Origin: Bacteroidales bacterium UBA3816
GTDB taxonomy: Bacteria > Bacteroidota > Bacteroidia > Bacteroidales > P3
Length of the DNA stretch: 13,452 nucleotides
Direction: 5' to 3'
NCBI GenBank assembly: GCA_002368955.1
Contig: DFDY01000055.1
Coordinates: 1 to 13,452 of the forward strand
Shown here: positions 1 to 5,754 of the stretch, piece by piece
Numbering within the stretch: the first letter of the stretch is position 1
How the letters are laid out: the number at the start of each line of letters is the position of its first letter
Notes under the pieces: model-generated
What the model was told of the DNA's origin: nothing
Database searches by the model: none
The model's input: only the letters and a program-made list of their open reading frames with translations
Made by a program: the position numbers and the translations under genes

Positions 1-149
1 GAAAACGACTCATGAAATGGAACATAATTGTTAAACTTGTCTGCTGATTTTAGGTTTTTCGTATAATTGGTAATCATCTGGTATAAAAAACTCATAAATT
101 AATTCATACGTTAGACCACTTGGCGGAGTGTAAGAAACTGGAGCGGCTC

Positions 150-371
150 TTATTGCATGGTTATTTCCTGATAGAGTGCGTTCACTCCAAGCCACCAATA
201 TTTGGTCTTTTCTTGCTCCAGTTTGGCATAGACGGGTGAGGTGTAAACCATTGTGAGTGCGTCAGCCATGCTCTTTGCATAACCGTTCTGTAAAAGACGG
301 TTGGCCAGCTGTGCCACCTTGCTTGGAAGCAACAGATGCACATTGTCCTGTGTTATCTTGGGCTGAGTCAT
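150..371 (-). CDS. Small third protein of a DUF3791/DUF3990 toxin-antitoxin-like cassette
   Basis: This 73-residue protein has no signal peptide or membrane segment. It is probably helical, with a conserved-looking C-terminal stretch (LEQEKTKYWWLGVNALYQE). From memory, similar small proteins with a TK-W-LG-ALYE pattern lie beside DUF3990 genes in other Bacteroidetes and Firmicutes; this was not checked by search. Its start overlaps the stop of the DUF3990 gene by four bases (ATGA, 368-371), so the two are very probably translationally coupled. It is the last gene of a three-gene minus-strand unit. By position and size it could be an antitoxin, accessory factor or partner of the DUF3990 protein, but nothing in the sequence proves this. 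No DNA-binding motif is obvious. Confidence that it is a real gene is good; its function is unknown. Confidence 0.7.
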   Translation of the reverse strand: MTQPKITQDNVHLLLPSKVAQLANRLLQNGYAKSMADALTMVYTSPVYAKLEQEKTKYWWLGVNALYQEITMQ

Positions 372-847
372 AGTTTCACCTCCTTGTTGCCTGTGTATTC
401 AAGTGTGGCTAATGATTGCTCGGTGTGGAACAGCAGTCGGTCTACCAGCTTGTATGTCTTCAGTCGCCGGATGAGTTCACGCTTACTGATGATTCCCGAT
501 TCATAGAGGTTGAAACTGAGGTAGACATTGTCGTTGGCCACGGACCCGGTCACGATGTCGTAGTCATGGTTGTAGTTCTGGATAGTGCGGTTAGCGTGCA
601 CAAAGTCCACCCACGCCTCATTGGCAGATTGGAAACGCCGAGTCTTCAATCCTTTTTGCGGGGTATACTCATATTGATTGATATAGCCGTGCGAAACATT
701 GTTCTGTTCCATACGCAATTTTACCCATCGGCGAGCCTGCTGAAGGCTGGTGGTAGTGTAGAATTCTGTGCCGAAGTCTAATGGACGGTTGGCCTGGAGT
801 ATCTGCGGCTTTTCTACTATTTCAATGCTTCCGTAATAGAGTGTCAT
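368..847 (-). CDS. DUF3990 family protein, ADP-ribosyltransferase-like, putative toxin
   Basis: This 159-residue protein matches the DUF3990 pattern: an N-terminal LYYGS (residues 3-7), LDFGTEFYTTTSLQQARRW around residues 23-41, then DYDIVTGSVANDNVY and a C-terminal TYKLVDRLLFHTEQSL segment. DUF3990 proteins are generally placed near ADP-ribosyltransferase folds, where LYHGS and FYTT-type motifs line the NAD pocket. Here the residue usually written as His in LYHGS is Tyr, a variant I recall in other members. It is the middle gene of a cassette, overlapping the upstream DUF3791 gene (844-847) and the downstream small gene (368-371) by ATGA each. That coupling suggests a toxin-antitoxin or conflict module acting on an intracellular target. 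The target and the activity are inferred, not shown. No signal peptide is present. Confidence 0.82.
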   Translation of the reverse strand: MTLYYGSIEIVEKPQILQANRPLDFGTEFYTTTSLQQARRWVKLRMEQNNVSHGYINQYEYTPQKGLKTRRFQSANEAWVDFVHANRTIQNYNHDYDIVTGSVANDNVYLSFNLYESGIISKRELIRRLKTYKLVDRLLFHTEQSLATLEYTGNKEVKL

Positions 848-1062
848 AGCTGGTGGTGTTTTAGATATTCGTCAATCTCGCTCAATATAGCCTTTTCTCC
901 CTGAGTGTGCAGCACCTCATAATGCTCCAACAGGAAGTCAATCACACCCCTTTGCAGAAACATCTGTTCTGTCTCTGCACCGCCCAACTTGTTAGCCTTC
1001 TTGTACTGTTCGATACAAAAAGAAACAAATTCTATCTTGGATTGTTGTTTAGGGTCGCACAT
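844..1062 (-). CDS. DUF3791 family small protein, putative antitoxin partner
   Basis: This 72-residue protein fits DUF3791 closely: IEFVSFCIEQYKKANKLGG, then MFLQRGVIDFLLEHYEVLHTQGEKAILSEIDEYL. The FCIEQYK, GVIDFL and LHTQG blocks are the family's recognisable core. DUF3791 proteins commonly sit directly upstream of DUF3990 genes, and the pair is often regarded as toxin-antitoxin-like. It is the first gene of the three-gene minus-strand cassette, and its stop overlaps the DUF3990 start by four bases. The ATG at 1062 is preceded by an A-rich stretch, as is usual for Bacteroidetes starts; no clear TAnnTTTG promoter was found just upstream. Being first and small, it may be made in excess of the following gene, as antitoxins often are, but this is inference. 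Confidence 0.82.
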   Translation of the reverse strand: MCDPKQQSKIEFVSFCIEQYKKANKLGGAETEQMFLQRGVIDFLLEHYEVLHTQGEKAILSEIDEYLKHHQL

Positions 1063-1072
1063 ATTTCTTTTT

Positions 1073-1207
1073 TCAGGCTATAACGCGATTATTCCGGTTT
1101 TCGTATGTGCGCTTGTAATTTAGGAATTGTTGAAGGCATCGGGAGTATTTGAGTTCTATGGCTGCTTCGATTGATTTCTTTGCATCTTCTGGGTAATTGG
1201 ATAAAGA
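1073..1207 (-). pseudogene. Possible 3' remnant of an unidentified gene
   Basis: Reading the minus strand, 44 sense codons lie between a TAA (1208-1210) and a TGA (1073-1075), without an ATG. The translation looks protein-like (NYPEDAKKSIEAAIEL, then YSRCLQQFLNYKRTYENR) rather than like random DNA: it is hydrophilic, helical and rich in K, E and R. I do not recognise the family. It lies just upstream of the DUF3791 start and just downstream of a pair of perfect palindromes. It may be the surviving end of a gene lost when the restriction-modification or toxin-antitoxin block was rearranged. A chance open stretch of this length is also possible. Confidence 0.25.
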
Positions 1208-1218
1208 TTATTGTATTT

Positions 1219-1263
1219 AGGATTGCAAATCCTTATAATTTTTTGCGCCAGATTTCAAATCTG
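1219..1263. repeat. Pair of perfect palindromes, REP-like
   Basis: Two perfect dyads sit 15 bases apart. The first is AGGATT-GCA-AATCCT (1219-1233) and the second CAGATTT-C-AAATCTG (1249-1263). Paired short palindromes with a GATTTGCAAATC-like core are, to my recollection, typical of interspersed REP-like elements in Bacteroidetes, sometimes tied to IS200-like (RAYT) transposases. No such transposase gene is present here. The pair lies downstream of the restriction-modification operon and could also help end or stabilise its transcript, although no clear T-run follows on the minus strand. The rest of the 1063-1401 gap holds only the possible remnant at 1073-1207 and a doubtful 60-codon open frame. 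Confidence 0.55.
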
Positions 1264-1401
1264 CCACAACTGAGAACATCCGCCATGACGGGTAATTTCA
1301 ATATAGGACAAATGTATATTGTATTACCCATTATCAGGGTTCCTTGATTGTTACCATATGGAATGGACACAAAGCATATTAAATAGAGTGTCTCTTCGCA
1401 G

Positions 1402-2586
1402 TTAACGTAGATCAACTAATTCACTTAGTGGAATTATTCTTGCCTTATATGTGTTGCCCCGCTGCTTGAGTTGGGGCGTTTTCTTGAATTCTACCGGTTT
1501 GTTTATGAACTCAAGAACAACATAATATTTGGCGTGTTCAGGAGCGAATCCGTGTTCTTCCAATGTTTCTTTTGCCCATATCTTGAACTTGCCTGGTGTT
1601 TTTAGTTGGTAAAGTTGTGGATTATCTCCATTGGTGTGAAGGAGCAGATATTTCATTCTCTCAAATCCCGGTGCCACTTGTAGAGAGCCTTTGGATTCTC
1701 CAGCGCGCATATAGCAAATTCCATTTGCAATCATCTTCTCACGCAACTCTTTTCGTGCGTGATTGACCAGCACCATAACTTCCTCCGGATTCTCTCGCAT
1801 TTTTTTGAGGATTTTCTGTGCCGAAACAGGGTCATCTATTTCTTGTTTGCGACGTTTTCCTAACTCAACAAACTCTTGCTCTTGCTCTATCCCTACGAAG
1901 TTTCTTCCTAGAAGGCTGGCAGCAATGCCTGTTGTACAGCTTCCTGCAAATGGGTCAAGGATGGTATCTCCTTCGTTTGTACAAGCAAGGATAATACGGT
2001 AAAGTAAGCGCAAGGGCTTTTGTGTTGGGTGTTTTCCACAATGCTTTTCCCAACTTCCCACTGAAGGTATCTTCCACACATCTGTCATCTGCTTCTCGCC
2101 ATTCATCTGCTTCATTACCTCATAATTGAACACATGGGGTACTTTTGCTGATTTTCGTGCCCAAATGATGTATTCGGTAGAGAAATTGAAGTAACGACAG
2201 CTTAGATTTGGTGGTGGGTCACTTTTTTGCCAAGTGATTACATTCAGTATTTTATAGCCTAGTTCTGTCAAACAATTGGCTACAGCAAAGATGTTATGAT
2301 AGGTACCACTAATCCATATACTGCCATTGTCCGTCAGTTTTTCTCTACACAATGAAAGCCATTGTCTATTGAACTGGTATATATGTTCTGGCGTTCCGCC
2401 TTTATCCCATTCCCCTTTATCGACACAAACGGCCTTGCCGCTATGAACACTTATACCACCGTTACTCAGATAATACGGAGGATCCGCGAAAATGGCATTG
2501 AAAGATTTATCGGGGAAATTCCCGATGATATTCATACAATCGCCATGAATGATTTTGAAATTATCAATCAATACCCGGTACTCCAT
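1402..2586 (-). CDS. dpnA: DpnA-like beta-class adenine-N6 DNA methyltransferase (GATC) with extra C-terminal region
   Basis: This enzyme should transfer a methyl group from SAM to the adenine of GATC, protecting the host from the neighbouring DpnII-type endonuclease. Counting from the ATG at 2586 (394 residues), DPPY lies at residues 35-38, and the stretch after it (NGGIS, VDKGEWDKG, then SGTYHNIF and NLSCRYF) closely follows S. pneumoniae DpnA, which also acts on single-stranded DNA. The SAM-binding motif comes later, at about residues 211-220 (DPFAGSCTTG), the beta-class order. Cys stands where Gly is commonest in FxGSGTT. The core ends near residue 260; about 130 further residues are absent from DpnA as I know it. 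A longer frame starts at 2631, but I prefer 2586 because GTGAGG precedes it and it cuts the overlap with the upstream gene to 23 bp. Confidence 0.93.
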   Translation of the reverse strand: MEYRVLIDNFKIIHGDCMNIIGNFPDKSFNAIFADPPYYLSNGGISVHSGKAVCVDKGEWDKGGTPEHIYQFNRQWLSLCREKLTDNGSIWISGTYHNIFAVANCLTELGYKILNVITWQKSDPPPNLSCRYFNFSTEYIIWARKSAKVPHVFNYEVMKQMNGEKQMTDVWKIPSVGSWEKHCGKHPTQKPLRLLYRIILACTNEGDTILDPFAGSCTTGIAASLLGRNFVGIEQEQEFVELGKRRKQEIDDPVSAQKILKKMRENPEEVMVLVNHARKELREKMIANGICYMRAGESKGSLQVAPGFERMKYLLLHTNGDNPQLYQLKTPGKFKIWAKETLEEHGFAPEHAKYYVVLEFINKPVEFKKTPQLKQRGNTYKARIIPLSELVDLR

Positions 2587-2842
2587 AGGCCTCACAAACA
2601 CCATTGTAATATCCTCTAGCGAATGCTGCATGAGGACTTTTGTGTCGTTGCTCTTGGGCTTGACTCTCCTCCAAACTATCGATTATTTGGCCAATATCGA
2701 AAGAATTTGCCAATTGACGTCCAAGCCTTTTCCCCTCTTCATAGGCACATGCCGCACATTTGTGGCGTCCTATGCCTCCTTGATCAGGGGGAAGCTTACT
2801 CATAATATATTGAACATCTGTGTGGTTTTTCTTACATGCCAT
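2564..2842 (-). CDS. Small two-repeat RHK/CxxC protein inside the restriction-modification operon
   Basis: This 92-residue protein of unknown function is made of two copies of one motif, exactly 40 residues apart. Residues 17-37 (LPPDQGGIGRHKCAACAYEEG) align with residues 57-77: L, Q, RHK, A, an aromatic residue and G recur at matching places. The first copy carries CAAC (Cys29, Cys32), so metal binding is possible. I recall similar uncharacterised proteins with RHKC-AYE and RHKSPHAAFA motifs, but know no assigned function. It overlaps the endonuclease stop by 11 bp and the DpnA-like start by 23 bp, so it belongs to the operon. It could regulate expression, assist an enzyme or protect DNA; none of these is shown. 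It lacks an obvious helix-turn-helix, so it is not a typical controller (C) protein. Confidence 0.8.
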   Translation of the reverse strand: MACKKNHTDVQYIMSKLPPDQGGIGRHKCAACAYEEGKRLGRQLANSFDIGQIIDSLEESQAQEQRHKSPHAAFARGYYNGVCEAYGVPGID

Positions 2843-3671
2843 AGTTCTTTGTATTTAATACGTTAATAAAATCAACAATTGTTGTTAAGTTATATATTGA
2901 TGTAATAGAGGCAAACGCTTCCTGTAATTTGTTTCGAGCACTATGCCATCCTATTCCATCCGTTATCCATACAAACTCAAACCCATCAACTTCATTTATC
3001 TTAGGGGCTATATCTGTGTATGAACGAGCCACTTCGTTGAGTTTGGAACCACCGCCCGAATAAAAGTTGACTTCAATCAAATACGTCTTTGCATCAGTTG
3101 ATATCACATAGTCAAACACTTTCTGATCCACACCTAATACGTCTGCAATGGCAGGAAACTCTTTTGATGACACCTGTTCTCTAAAGGTAATTCCTGCATT
3201 AGTGAATATTCTTGCCACAAGTGTTTCTGTTATTTCTCCACTTCTGTTTTTACGGGCATTTGTATCCAGTCCCGTTTCTACACCGAATACATAATCTTCA
3301 AGATCTTTTATTTCTTGGTTACGGAATACATTGGCTAGTCCAGTGCCTTCAAGAAACTCCATTATTCCATCAACACTTTGAAATAGCGAATGCACTTTGC
3401 GAAATTGTCCAGCCTCATCAAAGAACATTTTGTTGTCTTTCTTGCGCGTTGCAATAAGAATGTCCATCACATCAAATACCGTCTTGTCCCGTTTCCACAA
3501 TGCTTCAACAGCAGCTCTCAAATCTTCTTTTCCAATCAGATAATTGAGCATATTAAGACTTATGGCAATATCATCAACATTCTTTGAAATTTTCTTGAAA
3601 TCACAATAGAAGTCAAGCGTCGCGTTTGTCTCTTTCAATTGAGACATGAAAGTATCAAAATCCCTATTCAT
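2832..3671 (-). CDS. dpnB: Type II restriction endonuclease, DpnII/MboI family (GATC)
   Basis: This 279-residue protein matches the DpnII family in length and motifs: GLDTNARKNRSGEITETLV (residues 134-152), FDYVI (186-190), YLIEVNFYSGGGSKLNEVARSY (197-218) and FVWITDGIGW (233-242). The family cuts unmethylated GATC before the G. The likely catalytic acids of the PD-(D/E)xK-type core are Asp187 and Glu200; the position two after Glu200 is Asn, not Lys, which I also remember for DpnII relatives. Its ATG overlaps the Dam-like gene's stop by four bases (3668-3671), placing it second in the operon, so a protecting methylase is made first. The reading frame is intact and presumably active. Identification of the family is firm; specificity for GATC is inferred from family and partners. 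Confidence 0.93.
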   Translation of the reverse strand: MNRDFDTFMSQLKETNATLDFYCDFKKISKNVDDIAISLNMLNYLIGKEDLRAAVEALWKRDKTVFDVMDILIATRKKDNKMFFDEAGQFRKVHSLFQSVDGIMEFLEGTGLANVFRNQEIKDLEDYVFGVETGLDTNARKNRSGEITETLVARIFTNAGITFREQVSSKEFPAIADVLGVDQKVFDYVISTDAKTYLIEVNFYSGGGSKLNEVARSYTDIAPKINEVDGFEFVWITDGIGWHSARNKLQEAFASITSIYNLTTIVDFINVLNTKNYGM

Positions 3672-4582
3672 TTTTCTGCTAACATTCGTTTTGTTCGTGG
3701 GTAATTATGTACTAGTATTTCTTGTAATTTTCCTCGTTTCGCAGGATTGGCATTTACATTACGTGATGCCCAAACTCTGTCAATAACATACTCTAAATAT
3801 AAGTCTTCGAAGAATCGATCCCGTAATGGAGTGTTGAAACAGTCTGAATTACTTAACATAAAAGAATGTCCAGCTTGAATAATTTGGTCACAAAACTCTT
3901 TCAGCCGTGCTTGTGCAAGGTCATTGAAAGCATCTTTTGTATAGTCGTTAAAACTAGAGGTATTGCTTAGTGGACGATAGGGTGGGTCGAAATAGAACAA
4001 TGTCGTACCTTTGGCTTTGGATAATGTTTGTTGATAATCACCCGTACATATTTCGACATTTTGTAGGAGTTCACTATCAGCGTATATGGTATTAGGGTCA
4101 CATATCATTGGTGTTTCATATCTCCCAAAGGGGACATTAAATAGGCCAGACTTGTTCACCCTATATAGCCCATTGAAGCAGGTGCGATTTAGGAAGAAAA
4201 AGAGCGTGGTGTTTCTAATAGAATCCAATGCTTTGGTATTATACTCATCCCTCATCTTCAAATAATACTCTTTTCGCGAATCGTCTGATTGCAGGGAATA
4301 GTATTCTTTTTGTATTTGTTTTAATGATTCAATTAGTCTGTCAGGATTATCTCTGACTACCTTATAGCAGGTCGTTAAATCCTCATTAATGTCATTGATT
4401 ACTGCCGACTTAATGTTGGGATGTGTTTGTAACATATAGAAGAGCATAGCTCCTCCTCCAACAAATGGCTCAATGTAAGTAACATTCTCCCATCTATCAA
4501 AGTCAGCGGGAAGCAATGCTTCCAGTTGTTCGATGAGTTGGCCTTTACCTCCAACCCACTTGACGAATGGTTTTGCTTTCAT
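3668..4582 (-). CDS. dpnM: Dam/DpnM-type alpha-class adenine-N6 DNA methyltransferase (GATC)
   Basis: This 304-residue protein is a Dam-family enzyme that should methylate the adenine of GATC in double-stranded DNA. Visible motifs are KPFVKWVGGKGQLIEQL (4-20, motif X), YIEPFVGGGAMLFYM (36-50, motif I, SAM binding), VINDIN (61-66), TCFNGLYRVNKSGLFNVPFGRY (134-155, typical of Dam/DpnM) and FYFDPPYRPLS (196-206, catalytic motif IV). Length is slightly above DpnM (about 284). It is the first gene of the four-gene minus-strand operon and is coupled by ATGA to the endonuclease, so methylation capacity comes before cutting. A second methylase with the same expected site ends the operon, as in the DpnII system. 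The ATG at 4582 leaves 138 bp to the diverging transposase remnant for a promoter. Confidence 0.95.
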   Translation of the reverse strand: MKAKPFVKWVGGKGQLIEQLEALLPADFDRWENVTYIEPFVGGGAMLFYMLQTHPNIKSAVINDINEDLTTCYKVVRDNPDRLIESLKQIQKEYYSLQSDDSRKEYYLKMRDEYNTKALDSIRNTTLFFFLNRTCFNGLYRVNKSGLFNVPFGRYETPMICDPNTIYADSELLQNVEICTGDYQQTLSKAKGTTLFYFDPPYRPLSNTSSFNDYTKDAFNDLAQARLKEFCDQIIQAGHSFMLSNSDCFNTPLRDRFFEDLYLEYVIDRVWASRNVNANPAKRGKLQEILVHNYPRTKRMLAEK

Positions 4583-4605
4583 TATTATTTTTTAAAACCT
4601 TAATT

Positions 4606-4669
4606 CCGCAAACGCGGTGTTAATAAAATGAGCGACAGATTGTTGAATACTTTTCAGGCAACCTGTCGC
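4606..4669. repeat. Inverted repeats upstream of the Dam-like gene
   Basis: Two dyads lie in the divergent gap. CCGC-AAAC-GCGG covers 4606-4617. A wider one has arms GCGACAG (4632-4638) and CTGTCGC (4663-4669), extended inward by TTG/CAA after one mismatch. They sit where the promoter of the restriction-modification operon should be, so an operator is possible; they could equally belong to the end of the decayed insertion sequence. I cannot decide which. Confidence 0.4.
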
Positions 4670-4683
4670 CTGTTTCCATAATT

Positions 4684-4718
4684 TTGTGTATTTTTGTATT
4701 GCATTAACCAATACACAA
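4684..4718. promoter_or_regulatory. Inverted repeat and TAnnTTTG-like boxes before the transposase start
   Basis: TTGTGTATT (4684-4692) and AATACACAA (4710-4718) form a perfect 9-bp inverted repeat with a 17-base spacer, ending two bases before the ATG at 4721. Two overlapping matches to the Bacteroidetes -7 box TAnnTTTG lie here on the plus strand (4679-4686 and 4689-4696). The -33 part is weak. A hairpin placed this way could limit transposase expression, a known habit of insertion sequences; this is inference. Confidence 0.35.
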
Positions 4719-4720
4719 TT

Positions 4721-5527
4721 ATGGGTGCAAAGATACAAATAAAAAACGATTCAGTGTACAATTTCGGCGGTTTTTTTTCTGCATCGACCATTTCCGCAAG
4801 TCAGAACTTGCCAAAGTCATAGATAACACCTTGGGTGTCAGGTGTAATTTGGCGAAATACAGCTATTCTGAAATTTTCGAGTACATGATGGCAATATACC
4901 TGACCGGAGGGTCTAGGATAGAGGATGCTAAGAGACTTTCAGCCCAGTTCTCCGAAAAATCGCAGGGATACAGGCTGTGCAGCCCCGACACGATACTGAA
5001 AACGCTGTCGGACAAGACTGAGGAAGACACTTTCGTGCAGTCCGGAGAGGGAAACCTCTACAAGTTCAGCATCAATGCCGGCCTCAGCGGGCTTCTCTTG
5101 GACGGGATGCTGGAATGCGGGCAGATAGATGAGGCAACAATTCACACCTTCGACTACGACAACCAGTTCATCCCCACCGAGAAGTACGATTCCAAGTACT
5201 CGTACAAGAAGGCCTTCGGGTACTTCCCCGGCATCGCCCAGGTGGACGGGCTTCCGTTCTACATCGAGGGGCGCGACGGCAACGCCAACGTCAAGCTTGG
5301 GCAGGCCGACACGCCGCGACGCGCCTTCGAGGGTACAAGCTCCTGCGGAGCGCGTAGAGGGGATTATCGTGTAAGGAGCGTGCGCTTCGGCAGGGCCCGG
5401 ATGGATTGCGGCTCATACGCCAGGGAGGTTGACGACATCACCAGCCGCCACTGCGACCTCTTCCACATCAGGGCCATGATGTGCGACTCTCTGCGCGGGC
5501 GCATCCACGCCATACCTGACAGCACAT
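4721..5527 (+). pseudogene. IS1380-family transposase, frameshifted and truncated
   Basis: The reading begins MGAKIQIKNDSVYNFGGFF, the usual N-terminus of Bacteroidetes IS1380 transposases. It continues in another frame as IDHFRKSELAKVIDNTLG, SPDTILKTL, FDYDNQFIPTEKYDSKYSYKKAFGYFPG, EGRDGNANVK and ARMDCGSYA. Family members are about 430 residues long; here only about the first 265 remain, and the part after the IRA segment is gone. Frame breaks are visible at a run of eight T's (4771-4778) and near 5332, 5353 and 5373, where the matching frame moves 0, +2, +1, 0, consistent with single-base losses. The longest open piece appears to start with TTG at 4831, but that is an internal position. Terminal inverted repeats could not be identified. 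The copy cannot encode an active transposase and marks this junction as a past insertion site. Confidence 0.88.
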
Positions 5528-5571
5528 GAAGCTACAAGTTTAGGCCGGACCTCTTACTAGGAAACTCCTCG

Positions 5572-5585
5572 TCCCCACATGGGGA
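5572..5585. repeat. Short G/C hairpin
   Basis: TCCCC-ACAT-GGGGA is a perfect five-base-pair hairpin followed by a G-rich run. It lies after the truncated transposase. No T-run follows, so it is not a standard terminator. Confidence 0.3.
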
Positions 5586-5614
5586 GGGGGAAGGTGTGCG
5601 TTTCTTTCAAACAG

Positions 5615-5684
5615 ACGTTTTCTCGCCTCGGCATAATGCAAACACTGCGTGGTTTGCACTCTGCGCTCGGCTTAACGAAAACGT
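5615..5684. repeat. Nested long inverted repeat, probably an interspersed repeat
   Basis: The outer arms ACGTTTTC (5615-5622) and GAAAACGT (5677-5684) enclose the inner arms TGCAAAC (5637-5643) and GTTTGCA (5652-5658), all perfect. Related-looking segments (CTCGGC followed by paired GCAA/TTGC-type arms) are, to my recollection, common between genes in Bacteroidales. A loosely similar block occurs near 11539-11617 in this window. It sits between the truncated transposase and the 3' end of the DUF4919 gene and may be folded in transcripts from either side. Confidence 0.5.
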
Positions 5685-5754
5685 TTATTGATTCGAAGTG
5701 CTGCTTCTCACGCCAATGCCACAGACCTATTATTTGAGGCGGTGGCAGTAGCCG

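Noticed and set aside
1..149. Possible start of a minus-strand gene leaving the left edge (ATG near 25)
   Set aside because: Only eight codons lie inside the window, too few to support a call.
1233..1415. 60-codon minus-strand frame after the DpnA-like gene
   Set aside because: It overlaps the end of the methylase gene and the REP-like palindromes, and its translation has no known motif. It is probably chance or repeat DNA.
2564..2842. Controller (C) protein of the restriction-modification system
   Set aside because: C proteins are small helix-turn-helix regulators, usually placed before the endonuclease. This protein lacks a visible helix-turn-helix and is a two-copy RHK/CxxC protein after the endonuclease.
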